A program made the translations under genes and the position numbers. Under the pieces are notes generated by a model. That model saw nothing but the letters and a program-made list of their open reading frames with translations. It was not told the DNA's origin and made no database searches. This document shows, one piece after another, positions 32,100-44,629 of a stretch of 64,000 bases of DNA (the first letter of the stretch is position 1; each line of letters starts with the position of its first letter). The stretch comes from Prunus persica (Eukaryota > Streptophyta > Magnoliopsida > Rosales > Rosaceae): the NCBI RefSeq assembly GCF_000346465.2, contig NC_034011.1, forward strand, positions 7,408,611 to 7,472,610, given 5' to 3'.

Positions 32100-33321
32100 T
32101 GTTGCGTCTACCCAAGTGCAAGTAGTCACACGTAGTAATAATCTTGGAAGTCCAAGTATTGTATCCTCAATGAGCAAGTAGGCAAATATCTGCACACAAA
32201 GAAATAATTAAACGTACCACAATAAAAGTGACAAGCAAAATGGAAAAGTAATTTGATTTGATTGTTGTGGAAATTGAGTCTAAAAATGAAATATCAATAA
32301 TGGAAATGCTAAGGCATCAAGGTTCAATTCTTTAAATAAAGTATGTTTCATGCTCTTTGATCCAAATTATAACTCGATTAAAATCATCATTGAAAAACTT
32401 TAACAGGAAGATAAAAAAAAAATTAAAACCAATTTAATTTTTTCAATGTTATCTTTTATTAATGATTGTTCAGAAAATGGAATTGCTTAATATCTACTCT
32501 TTTAATTTAAAAGCATGCTAAGTCAATTCTTAACAATGAGAAAAATATAATTGAACTCATGAAAAGATAATAGCACTTAACATCAATCAAAATAAAAGGA
32601 TATGAAAATATTGAACAACCAAAAATAAAAGAATTTAGCAATTCGTACCGTATATTAGGTTAAAGAACAATTCACAAACTTACTCAAAGAACATTCCCTC
32701 TAGCCTTAGCTACAGTTTTAGCAACGCATTACAAAGGAAAACATAAAACTAAATTTTGAATGAAATGGATAAAGAAATCTGTTGTCGGGGTCCCTTGCCA
32801 AATAAGTTGATGGGTGATTTATAGTGGTCAATGAGGTAAGTGGGAAGTTAACAGCTTCGTGGTGGGTGATGAAGGGTTTAATTGAGGGATTAATTGGATT
32901 AAACATGGGTTGATGGTGGAGAGTTAGTGGAAAAGAAATAACGGTGACGTAAGTGGGCGTTAAATGGCTATGAATGACATGAAATAGGCTCTTTAGCTTC
33001 AACGGTTTTGTCTTCGCTTCTCCCTCTTTACTTCTCTTTATAATCACAATAATCCCACAATGAATTCTTCAATAAAATCCGCCAGCAATTCTCTTCACAC
33101 CTAGCTTGAACTTGGACAAATGTATGTCTTCATCTTTTGGCTTTCCAACTTCCTATAGAAGATAAATTCACCTAATAAGTTCACCAAATTAATATAAAAA
33201 TTCATAAATCCGGTTGGTGAGAATAAATGTAATAACAAGTGAAATTATATTTATTAAGCCAAAATTATATCATAAAGTCTCCAAAATAATATTAAAAATA
33301 TGTAATTTGAGACTCTCATCA
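32100..33321. mobile_element. Solo LTR, private to block B
   Basis: It begins TGTTGCGTCTACCCAAGTGC and ends TTGAGACTCTCATCA. It is flanked by the 5 bp duplication CCAAC (32095-32099 and 33322-33326). Block A shows the uninterrupted site (TTGGGCAACATTAC near 3252). It has no internal region or coding domain, so it is an LTR left after recombination. The superfamily is not identified. Confidence 0.85.
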
Positions 33322-33335
33322 CCAACACAAAGTAT

Positions 33336-33797
33336 TACATTGAAAATCCTCAAGACTAAAACCACAAACTAAAGATGGCAAAAGACTTCTTTGGTAGCCA
33401 CCAGATGGATAGCGAGAATGCCACAGTAGAATGCGTTGTCGACGATCTTTGATAGAACCTTTGGTAAGATGAACCCGGACTTGACAAATATCATCAACAT
33501 AACACAATCCCTCTCTCTTAATAGCACGGCCAATGATCTCCTTCATGAGAATATCTTGAAGACGACTGAAAAACGGGTACATTAGTACAAAACAATTAAG
33601 TTGCTCAGTGACTTGTCCAACATACAAGAGGTTATTGGAGAGAGAAGGCACAAGTAAGCAATGATGTAAGGAGAGAGAAGGAGTTAATTCCATTGTTCAT
33701 GTGCTTGTAACAAGACTTGAGTCACCGTTAGCATTGGCCAAATTGCTCAAGTGAGGTGAGGTACGATACGTAAAATTTCAGGAATCAAAGGTCATAT
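33336..33797 (-). pseudogene. Old Ty1/copia relic, block B (split by the CACTA element)
   Basis: This is the same relic as 3271-3775. The minus-strand frame at 33319-33693 reads HHCLLVPSLSNNLLYVGQVT, then LCYVDDICQVRVH, then LLWHSR. The protease end is cut at 33797 by the CACTA insertion and resumes after 37890. Confidence 0.7.
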
Positions 33798-33819
33798 CAC
33801 TACTATATTTTACACTTTG

Positions 33820-34215
33820 CGCGACTCTTTGTCGCGCAAAATAAATTGTAGTCTCACAAATTTCAGTGCTATAGAAACTTCGTCGCGCAGAATCCATCGT
33901 GCAGAATCCATCGCGCAAAGATCGTGAAGAAAGAGGCGACACATTGCACGAGGAAACACATTGGTCACGCAAAGTTTTGGCGACAAAACACATTGGTCGC
34001 GCAAAGTCTTAAAAAAATTTAAAAAAAATAAAAAATTCCCTCGTCCCATTTTTGTTACTCGCCAAATTTTTAGAGTTTTGCGCGACGAATACTAACGTCG
34101 CTCAAATATTTGAGCGACAAAAAATTTTTTGTGTTTAAAATTTTTTAAATTAAAATAAACTAATTTAATAGTTTGCGCTACAAAATATTTTGTCGCGCAA
34201 AGTTTTTGACTTTTT
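33820..34215. repeat. Left subterminal GCGCGACGA-type motif array of the CACTA element
   Basis: Repeated words TTTGCGCGAC, TTTGTCGCGCAAA, GTCGCGCAAAG and variants lie in both orientations, many forming short palindromes. Further clusters lie at 35100-35590 and 37540-37870. Confidence 0.8.
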
Positions 34216-34835
34216 GTTTTATTATTTCTTTAATATTAATTTATTTATATTAATTTATTCGAATTTTTACTTTTTAAATTTAATTTAATTGTATGATTTT
34301 TTTAAAATCACTTTAATTTAAATTGATATTAATTTAATTATATTAATTTTTTCAAATTTTTACTTTTTAAATTTAATTTAATTGTAAGATTTTTTTTTAG
34401 TTACTTTAATTTAAATTGACACATTCAAAATAAAATTACATAGGAAAAATAGTGATCAAATTATCCAATAAATATATATATAATATTCAAAATGTACACA
34501 TAAATTAACAAAGTACAATAATAAAATCCTAACACAAGCGTATTGTGGTGGTAGTGGCGGATGATATGTTTTGATAGCTTCCTAATCCTCAACTTTAGCC
34601 ATCAAAGTCTCGATGATTACCTACAAAAAAACAAATATGGTCAAATAACAACAACAACAAAAAAAGAAAAAAAAGGCATAATCTCCTCTAAAATTGTTAT
34701 ACCACAAATCCAACCCAAACTCCAATCTCTCCCCTTTACTCAACACCAAACCCCACACAAACTCAAAACTAACTCCAAAAACACATATTAATGAAAAAAA
34801 TTTAAAATTTGGAGAGAATATACCTTTTGGCAAGA

Positions 34836-35065
34836 TTGAGAGTGAGTGAGAATGAGAGGGAGAAGTGAGTGTGAGAGAATTAGATAAGATAGTGATAGAG
34901 GGATGAGAGAGTGAGAGATAGTGAAAAGATAGATGAGAGAGTGAGTGAGAGTGAGAGATAGTGAAGAGAGAGATGAGAGATTAAGTGAGAGGAGTGAGTG
35001 TGAGAGAAAGGGTGGGATTTGGGGAGAGGGAAAGAGAGAGGAGAGGTAAGAGTAGAGAAAGACAT
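34836..35065. repeat. GA-rich low-complexity tract in the CACTA element
   Basis: GAGTGAGAGAGTGAGAGATAGTGA-type units in irregular array. Frames across it are low-complexity artefacts. Confidence 0.8.
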
Positions 35066-35766
35066 TGAGAAAATGGTGGAGGAGTTATTTCGGTTTTAAA
35101 AATTGTATCACTTTGCACGACGAAAAATATTGTTGGTCGCGCAAAGTTTTGCCCGACAAAAAATATTGGAATATTGGTCGCGCAAAGTTTTGCTCGACGA
35201 CTATAGGAATATTGGTCGTGCAAAGTCTAAAAAAATTATTTTAAAAAAAAAATTTCCCGCATCCCATTTTTGGTACCCGCCAAAATTTTTAAATTTTTGC
35301 ACGACGAAAAATACATATTGGTCGCGCAAAGTCTAAAAAAAATTATATAAAAAAATTCACGCGTCCCATTGGTACCCGCCCAAATTTTTGAGCGACAAAA
35401 AATATATATTGGTCGCGCAAAGTTTTGAGCAACAAAAAATATTGGTCGCGCAAAGTGTAAAGTTTTTTTTTTTATTTTAAAAACCCGCGTCCCATTTTTG
35501 GTACTCGCCCAAATTTTTTGAGTTTTGCACGACGAACTGTTGGTCTCGCAAACTTTTGAGAGACGAAAAATTGGTTCGTAGTACAATATTTATAAAAATA
35601 ATTGTTACGAATAATAAAAAATAAAAAAAAATTATTTTATGATTTAAAATATAATTAAGGTGAAAGCTACTTAATAAATGTATATACTATTCAATTTCTT
35701 AAGTGTTATACGTACAAAATAAATTAATTTAAAGCTACTTAATAAATATATATATATAGACACACA

Positions 35767-37375
35767 CCATTCAACGATCCAACCGTAAGACTTGTTTGTA
35801 TATACTTCAAGATCGTATACCCCAAAAATCGTAAAAAATAAACATTCAGAGATCTAGTAACGGGACAAAACTTTTCGATGGTTATAAATGAAAAATCACA
35901 ATTTAACGGTAATTTTAACTCCGATTTTGATGATTTTTTTTACAGCTACACTCCTTGACCCTATATGAATACAATGACTGAATTTGATCTTCAATTTAAA
36001 ATATTTACACTAGTGGATACCACAAAATCTTATATTATATTTAAAGAAAGTATAAATAAACTCTTAATTGTTAGTGAATATTTTGTTTTGATGGCATATG
36101 CATTCTACGAAACTAGTTTCAACGATCCAACCGTCAAACTTGTTTGTTTATACTTCGAGATCATATACGCCAAAAATCAGAAAAAAGAAACATTCATAGA
36201 TCAAATAACAGGACAAAACTTTTCGACGGTTATAAATGAAAAATCATGATTTAACGGTTATTTTAACTCCGATTTTGATGATTTTTTACAGCTACACTCC
36301 TTGACCCTATATGAATACAATGACTGAATTTGATCTTCAATTTAAAATATTTACACTAGTGGATACCACAAAATCTTATGTTATATTTAACGAAAGTATA
36401 AATAAACTCTTAATTCTTAGTGAATATATTGTTTTGATGGCATACGCATTCTACGAAACTAGTTTCAACAATCCAATCGTCAAACTTGATTGTTTATACT
36501 TCGAGATCATATACACCAAAAATCGGAAAAAATAAACATTCAAAGATCAAGTAACGGGACAAAACTTTTCGACGGTTATAAATGAAAAATCATGATTTAA
36601 CGGTTATTTTAACTCCGATTTTGATGATTTTTTACAGCTACACTCCTTGACCCTATATGAATACAATGAATGAATTTGATCTTCAATTTAAAATATTTAC
36701 ACTAGTTGATACCACAAAATCTTATGTTATATTTAACGAAAGTATAAATAAACTCTTAATTGTTAGTGAATATATTGTTTTGATGGCATACACATTCTAC
36801 GAAACTAGTTTCAACAATCCAACCATCAAACTTGTTTGTTTATACTTCGAGATCATATACGCTAAAAATCGGAAAAAATAAACATTCAGAGATCAAGTAA
36901 CGGGACAAAACTTTTCGACGGTTATAAATGAAAAATCATGGTTATTTTAACTCCGATTTTGATGATTTTTTACAGCTACACTCCTTGACCCTATATGAAT
37001 ACAATGACTGAATTTGATCTTCAATTTAAAATATTTACACTAGTGGATACCACAAAATGTTATGTTATATTTAACGAAAGTATAAATAAACTCTTAATTG
37101 TTAGTGAATATATTGTTTTGATGGCATATGCATTCAACAAAACTAGTTTCAACGATCCAATCGTCAAACTTGTTTGTTTATACTACGAGATCATATACGC
37201 CAAAAATCGGAAAAAATAAACATTCAGAGATCAAGTAATGGGACAAAACTTTTCGACGGTTATAATGAAAAATCACGATTTAACGGTTATTTTAACTCTG
37301 ATTTTGATGATTTTTTACAACTACACTCCTTGACCCTATATGAATACAATGAACTAATTCGATCGTCAATTTAAA
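35767..37375. repeat. ~346 bp tandem repeat, four to five units, inside the CACTA element
   Basis: The phrase TTTCAACGATCCAACCGTC recurs at about 35767 (variant), 36117, 36463, 36809 and 37147, so the spacing is 338-350 bp. Each of four units carries the same open frame starting MNTMTEFDLQFKIFTLVDTT (starts at 35965, 36311, 36657 and 36995). It is 94 codons in the first unit and 74 in the rest. I recognise no domain in it. Confidence 0.9.
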
Positions 37376-38407
37376 ATATATATTTTCTAATAAAAATCCA
37401 ATCTGAACAACAATAATATATTTTTCTAACAAAAATCCGATCCAATCTAAAATAATAAATTTAAAGCTACTTAATAAATATATATATACCATTTTATTTC
37501 TTAAATGTTATGCATACAAAATAAAAAACAAAAATAAATTGGTTTAGGCGACGAAATGTTTGGATTACGTCATGCAAAGATTTTAAAAAATAATTTTTTA
37601 ATTTTATTTATTTTTATAAGGACTTTGTGCGACGAAGTTTACTGTTTCGTCGCACAAAGTCACTTTGAGCAACGAATTATTTTTTGTCGCGCAAAATTTG
37701 GTCGCGCAAGACTTTGAGCGACGATGTATTGTCGTCGCGTGAAGTGACTTTGCGTGATGAATTATTTTTCATCGCGCAAGCCTTTAAGCGACGAAGTTTC
37801 GAGTTTCATCGCCCAAAGTGACTTTAAGTGACGAATTGTTTTTCATCGCCCAAAATTTGGTCGCGCAAGGGGTTTTTTTTACTAGTGTATGATCAGTGGC
37901 AACAAAGTCAATTAACCTGTCAAAATCTGAATGTAACCTGGAAGAGTTTAAGGTTCAACTATTGTTACCTTGGGAGTTACTTCGAGAACTCATACTTCCC
38001 TGAGTTGGAAAAGTTCTTTATTTACAAGAGCATAAGTCTACTCAATTATCGACAAGCTATTCACCCCTTATGTCTTATTAAAACCGTATACTATTGACAC
38101 CATCTACTATGGTTTGTGTCATTCTAATATTCTACAAGATTCTTGTAAATATTGCATTACCTGTTTTGTTAGGATTAGTTTTTATATTTTCCTTGGGTAA
38201 GAAGGCATTGTACACTATATATACACCTCATTTGAGAGAAGAAATATATCTCATAAATTTACCATATATCCTTATATTTGACTTGGTATCAGAGCTAGGT
38301 TATATTTGCCCTAGAATAGCCGAACCCCCTTACTGCTACAAATTTTTTATTTTTTGCCTATTATTTTGTTTTAATTCCTTGTGGTGTTCTTTGTCTCCAT
38401 GAGGGAA

Positions 38408-41400
38408 TGCAGGATTTGTTTGATGAAGATGAACAATCCAATGAGGTACCACTAATTACCTCAAGGGGTTCTGGTCAGCCTATGTCAATTATCAATGTTC
38501 ATCATGATTCTTCTGCTGCTCCTACAATTGTCCTACAATTGTCAAATTGAATGGAACAAGTTATTCAGTATGGTCCCAACTGCTTGAGCTACATGTTGAA
38601 GAGAAAATATGGGTATCTGACAGGCGCTTCTGCTGCACCAGCTCTCGTAGCCTCCAATTACAATAAGTGGTATGCTAAAAATGCAATTGTGAAGGGATGG
38701 TTGATTCAATCTATGGAGCCTAATATTATGCAAATTTTCCTTCCCTACAAAACTGCCAAAGATGCATGGGAGAATGTGAAAAAAAAAATACTATGATGGC
38801 CAAGATCAGTCATAGATTTAAGAGTTAACTTGTTGGGCATTCAAGGAGAAAAAGTATGGGCGACAACTTGTCACATACTAGGTAGAATTGCAAAGTATGT
38901 GGCACGAGATTGATTATTGATGACCAAATAAATTTACTAATTCAGCAGATATTTTGCTTCGTCACTAGGAGATTGAGATCGAGAGGGTTTATGTATTTTT
39001 AGTTGGATTAGATGATGTGTTTGACAGAGTTTGTGGCAATATTCTTGGCATGGATCCGTTTTTGAATTTGGAGAAAGCTTTTTCATGTGTCGGACGAGAA
39101 GACTAGCGGCGATCCACCATGATGGTGCCACCAACCTCGGTGAACACTGGAGTTGTTATGGCAGCAAGGAACTCCAGGCCTGCCTCTTCCTACAATCCTG
39201 CCAATTCTACAATTAATGGACCTACAAAGCACTCTATGCCTGCCTCTGCCTACAAACATGCAGGTTCTACAACTAACAGACCTGCAGGTTCTACAAGACC
39301 CAGTGGTCTGCAACGAGTTAAACCTCAGAATTGTGAAAGGTGTACTCATTGTAACAACACGAATCACTTTGTAACTGATTGCTTTAAATTACATGGCTAT
39401 CCAGAATGGTGAGATGAATTCAAGGAGCATAACAAGGCCAAAGCAGCCGCTGAACGATACGCACAAGGCAAGGTCGCACTCTGCATAGGATCTCCCGACC
39501 CTTATGTCCCACAAGCTTCCCCTATGCCATCCGTCTCCTCCTCCACTGTTCCTCCAGGTTTTGCCGCCCTCCCTACAGGTGATTCAGTCACTTCTTCCAA
39601 TACCTCAGGTAGTGCTTTTGTTGGCTTAGAGCATCAACAATGGGCTCCCTAAACCACCTCCTTAGACAAATTTTAGGGAGGAATTGTAAAAATACAACTC
39701 CAACCATGCTCCCTATCCACCTCCTAAAATAGGGAGACCTCTAGGAGCTCCTAAATCTGAGGAGAGAGAAAGGAGTGGTTCCCTATAATTTAATGCAGCT
39801 TTATTTAATGAGTATATCAAACCTTTATTTAATGCTAACTATTTTTTATTTTATTTTTTAATAGAGATGGATCAATCAAAAAAGAGTTATAGCATTTATG
39901 ACTCCCTAAACTAGAGAGCACGATTGAAGTTTAAATTTTATAGAGAGCTTCTAAAACAACTTTTATATGTTTTTAGCTAAAATTTAACTAAAAAATAGAG
40001 AGCATGATTGTGGATGATCTTAGATATTAGTTCTGGTTGGATTATTGATTCAGGTGCTTCAAATCACATGACATTTGACCCGACAAATTTGAAGACTCAG
40101 ACTACTCCTAGCCTTACTAGTATGGCAAATGCGAATGGCCAATCCTACCCTGTGATTAGGGTAGGCACTGTTGATCTTTCTCCAAATTTAACTTTGGAAC
40201 ATGTTCTTCTTGTTCCTTCTTTATCTCAGAATTTATTATTTGTTGGACAAGTGACTGAACAAGTAGATTGTTTTGTATTAATCTATCCCTTGTTTTGCCT
40301 TCTTCAGGATATTTGAACCCAAGAAATAATTGGGCGTGGTACTAAGAGAGGGGGACTATATTATGTGGATAATGTTTGCACGAGGGAGGCTCTTATTGCT
40401 CACAACTCAGCTGCAGAGAAGAAGAAAAAAAAATTTGGTTATGGCATTGGCGTTTAGGACATGCTTCTTTTGGTTATTTAAAACATTTATTTCCAACTTT
40501 ATTTTTGGATTTGGATATTTCCAGTCTTCAGTGTGAAACTTGTATTCTTGTCAAGAGTCACCGTGTTTCATACCCTATTAGTTTCAATAAGAATGATAAA
40601 CCTTTTGCTCTTATTAATTCTGATGTATGGGGTCCTTCCCCGGTATCTACAATCTCTGTAATTAGATGGTTTGTGACTTTTGTTGATGATTATACGAGAA
40701 TAACATGGATATATTTTATGAAACATAAGAGTGAGGCTTTTGGTCTCTTTGAGCAATTCTTCTCCATGAAACTACATATCCCTATACCCTTCAACAAAAT
40801 GGGGTTGCTGAACGAAAAAACTGCCATATTCTTGAGACGGCCATGAGTATTTTGATACAAGCACATATGCCTAAGATGTTTTGGGGTAATGCTATATTAT
40901 ATGCAATGTATTTATTAAATCGTATGCCCTCTTCTTTCCATGGATACAAGACACCACTGGATGTTTTGAATTCGACACATCCCCTACCGTCAGTCCTAAC
41001 TCTCCATTCCTACATTTTTTGTTGTATAGCCTACTTTCACATCCTTAAACACCTCCGGTCTAAATTGGATCCATGTGCTCTTAAATGTGTGTTTGTGGGT
41101 TTCTCCCCATATTCCAAAGGATATCGATGCTACCTTCCTCCGACAAAGCTCACGTATGTCACAATGGATGTCACTTTCTTAGAGTTGTCTAAATTGGACA
41201 ATTATGTTACTTGATATTACCATAGAAAGAGAAGCAGTGATTTGCAATGAAAAAGAGAATGCAGTCACTTCAGTTAAGGACCTGGCGCCACGTCTTGCTA
41301 ACCCCACTTTGTTCCTTGCAACTCCACATATCGCATATAATTGTTCTCCCTCTTCTACACCAATAGTACATGTCCAAATTCCTAAGGCTTCGGATAACCC

Positions 41401-43098
41401 TGAGGTAAGTACAAAAGCTTTGATTAATACTGGCAATTTAATTACAAATGATATTGATAGTGTTGCAAAAAAAGGTATCAATTGCCTCCCATACGTAAAA
41501 GAAGAATTCCACCGGATCGTTTTTCACCTAAAAATTCAAAGAAGTCGAACTACTCAATTGCAAACTATGTCTCTACTCATCGATTATCTGAAGCATATGC
41601 GGTTTTTGCTAATCAGATGACTGCTGAATTTATTCCATCAAACTTGGGATTTAGTTTCATTGCCACAAGGAAAACGACGAGTTGGATGCAGATGGATTTT
41701 TACAATTAATACACAAGGTAGATGGTACCATTGATAGATACAAGGTGAGATTGGTTGCCAAAGGATATACTCAGATATATGGTGTTGATTATCAGGAAAC
41801 TTTTGCACTAGTTGAAAAAATGAACACAGTTCGTGTTCTAATATCACTTGCAGCAAATTTAGATTGGCCACTCTAACAATTTGATGTGAAAAATGCTTTC
41901 CCACATGGAGAATTGAAGGAAGAAGTTTATATGAGCCTACCTCCAGGATTTGATGTATCGGAAAATCCAAATTTGGTGTGCAAGTTGAGGAAGTTACTCT
42001 ATGGGTCGAAGCAGTCTCCTAAAGCTTGGTTTGGCAAATTCAGTTGTGCCATGAAGAAATATGGTTATCGTCAAAGCAATGCAGATCATACTTTGTTTCT
42101 GAAGAGGAGGAAGGGGAAGGTCACTGTTTTAATTATATATGTTGGTGATATGATAATAACAGGTGATGATACAGAAGAGATTGATAAATTAAAACATTAT
42201 TTATCAACTGAGTTTGAGATGAACGATCTTGGAGGGCTAAAATATTTTTTGGGAATTGAAGTGACTAGATCTCAACAGGGTATTTTCTTGTCACGGAGAA
42301 AATATGTGTTAGATTTATTGAATGAAATTGGGATGCTTTGGTGTAAACCTGCTGATACTCTTATTGTGCAGACCCATAATCTTGAGATTCTTCTAGATCA
42401 AGTTCCAACTAATTAATAAAGACAGGTACCAGAGGTTAGTTGGTAGACTTATTTATATATCTCACACCAGGCCAGATATTGCTTATGCTATTAGTGTTGT
42501 GAGTCAATTTATGCATTCTCCTAGTGAAGTTCATATGGAAGCAGTTATGCGAATTTTACAGTATCTGAACTCCGCTCCTGGCAAAAGGCTGATATTCTCA
42601 AAACATGGACATTTGGAAATTGAAGGTTTTACAGATGCCGATTGGCCAGGAAATCAAACTGATAAGCATTCAACATCAGGTTATTTTACATTTGTGGGTG
42701 GTAACCTTGTTACTTGGCGAAGCAAGAAGCAGAAGGTTTGTTCTTTGTCTAGTGTGGAAGCTGAGTATCGAAGCATGGTTCATGGCATATGTGAGATGTT
42801 GTGGATTCGGAAATTATTGAAGGAATTGGGCTTCGTGGCTAAAGATGCCACGAAATTGTATTGAGATAATCAAGCTACAATCGACATAGCTAATAATCCA
42901 GTCCAACATGATCGTACTAAACATGTGGAGATTGACAGATAATTTATTAATGAAAAATTGGAAAGCAATGTGATTAGTTTGCCACATGTGAAATCAGATA
43001 AACAACTCGCAGATGTTTTGACTAAAGCAGTGTCTAGCCAAGTATTTAGTGACTCACTTGACAAGTGGGGCATGGGTGACATCTATGCACCAACTTGA
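38408..43098 (+). pseudogene. copia gag-pol reading frame, broken
   Basis: The order is gag (about 38410-39410) with a zinc knuckle near CERCTHCNNTNHFVTDC, protease with DSGASNHM (about 40049-40072), gag-pre-integrase with [19 protein letters not shown], integrase core with VDDYTRITWIY, RT with QFDVKNAFPHGELKEEVYM, and RNase H with GFTDADWPG and VEAEYRSM. It is broken by stops and frameshifts, by a deletion in the integrase core near 40765-40780, by a MITE at 39629-40019, and by a Gly in the RT active site (YVGDM instead of YVDDM, near 42140). It is not capable of replication. Confidence 0.9.
39629..40019. mobile_element. PIF/Harbinger-like MITE inside the copia pol frame
   Basis: The ends are GAGCATCAACAATGGGCTCCC and, as complement, GATCATCCACAATCATGCTC, so they are imperfect inverted repeats. 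It is flanked by TTA on both sides (39626-39628 and 40020-40022), the target preferred by PIF/Harbinger elements. Removing 391 bp plus one TTA would leave the host frame open across the join, just before the protease motif. No transposase is present. Confidence 0.8.
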
Positions 43099-43129
43099 GG
43101 GGGAGTGTTAGTATGAAAATTGTATTGTC

Positions 43130-44283
43130 ATTTCCTAGACTCTAGCATAGGTTGGGAATCAGTGTGGGAACATGTTTTACTGGAAGCTTTGGCGCAACAC
43201 ATTCATTCTGGATCTTTGAAGTATGACGTGATCGATATGAGAAACTGAGTTCAGGTAAATCATGACATAATCATGCATTCATTATAGGATTCCTAGTTGG
43301 AGTTATTTTCAATCAAGTATTTTCATGTTAATCCTATTTTTAATAGGATTAGATTTTATATCTTGAGATTATTTTCCTAATTAAACTCTATTTTGATTTA
43401 AGTTAAAAGATTATGTTTTCATCATTTTGGTCTTGGAAAGTTGTTTCAATTAATATTCTATTTGGCTTCGTTGTTTACATGTTGATATACATTGTTTCAT
43501 TGGATAACAATCGATGGTTGGAAAACCATCTTTTATACTATAGAACATGATGAAACCATATAGGATTCCAAGACTGTCAAATTGAATGCATGACAAGACT
43601 TTGAGTTGGGGCTATGGGCCTTCACGTGATTGTGAAGAATAGGTTTTGTATAAATCATTGTGTGCATCTCTTTTATCATATATAGCTTTCCCATATTTTG
43701 TTCGTGTAGAAAGCTACTGTGCATATATTTGAGATAAATCATCAAAGTGTTCCATGTTTACTTGGTGATTTATCAAACACTTTAATCATTCATATTGCAT
43801 TCATATGCATGTTGGTGACTCATACGGTTGAGGGCACCAAGACCGTGGTGGCGGTTTTCCTCCGGCGAGCTTGAAGTAATCATGGCCAGTATTGCGTTCA
43901 ACATAAGGAGTGTCGAAGATCATCCTGTGACAGAAGTTGAGTTACGAAGAAGTCAGTAAACATTATCTAGAATGAGTCTAGGATAAGTGTGTAAGTACTT
44001 CTTGGAATCATCATTCTATAGTGGATTTGAGTTGGACTGAGGAGTCTCGTGGATTTTCCCCAGAGGTGGGATTTTACCACGTAAAATAATTCTCTGCATG
44101 TTCTTTTATTTTATGCTCAGCACGTTTCAGAATTGATAAGCCATATCAATCATGTTACCGAAGTTTATTTTTACTTATTTGATTATAATCTTAAATTGGC
44201 CTATTCACCCTCCTCTAGGCATTTTTAGTCATCTACAGGTATTATCAGTGAGTGCTGGCGTTAGTCTTATTTTAGGTAAGAAA
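43130..44283. other. Extra ~1.15 kb between purine tract and right LTR segment
   Basis: It has no counterpart beside the left LTR segment. It includes LTR-like phrases (ACCACGTAAAATAATTCTC, and CTATTCACCCTCCTCTAGGC near 44201) typical of another copia LTR, so a second element or its LTR probably inserted here. No gene was seen. Confidence 0.4.
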
Positions 44284-44629
44284 TTAATATAAGGATTCTT
44301 GTAAATATTGTATTACCTGTTCTGTTAGGATTAGTTTTTATCTTTTCCTTGGGTAAGAAGGCATTATACACTATATATACACCTCCTTTGAGAGAAGAAA
44401 TATATCTCATAAATTTACCATATAACTTATATTTGACTCTTTGCTCATCTATTCTAGCATAGTTTAGAACCTGTTAACAAGTATTGTGCCCTATTTGTTC
44501 ATATTGTTTCATTTGGCTTCTATTTTTATGAATTTTTCTGTTCTTCGTTTCTCTTAATAGTTTGCAACTTGTTCTTATTAGTAATATCCTTTGTTTTGAG
44601 GGTGATCATGAGCATGAACTTTGACATAC

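Larger units (their letters stand above)
33798..37887. mobile_element. Non-autonomous CACTA (En/Spm-type) DNA transposon
   Basis: The left end is CACTACTATATTTTACACTT. The right end, read as its complement, is CACTAGTAAAAAAAACCCCT. Both ends therefore start CACTA. The 3 bp target duplication is TAT (33795-33797 and 37888-37890). Block A keeps the empty site (GGTCATATGATCAG, near 3730). The subterminal regions are packed with CTTTGCGCGACGA-type words in both orientations, as expected for transposase binding sites of this superfamily. The interior has a GA-rich tract and a 346 bp tandem array but no recognisable transposase, so it would need help in trans. It measures 4090 bp. Confidence 0.88.
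38121..44437 (+). mobile_element. Defective Ty1/copia LTR retrotransposon, private to block B
   Basis: A short LTR-like segment (about 38125-38282) is followed by a Met-tRNA primer site TGGTATCAGAGC (38284-38295). Then come gag, protease, integrase, reverse transcriptase and RNase H, a purine tract (TTGAGGGGGAG, about 43096-43106), and TGTTAG. The right LTR-like segment (about 44284-44437) repeats the left one (GATTCTTGTAAATATTG to TATATTTGAC). It is separated from the purine tract by ~1.17 kb absent on the left, apparently a further insertion. Block A has the empty region near 3972. The exact outer ends and target duplication are not resolved. Confidence 0.8.
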
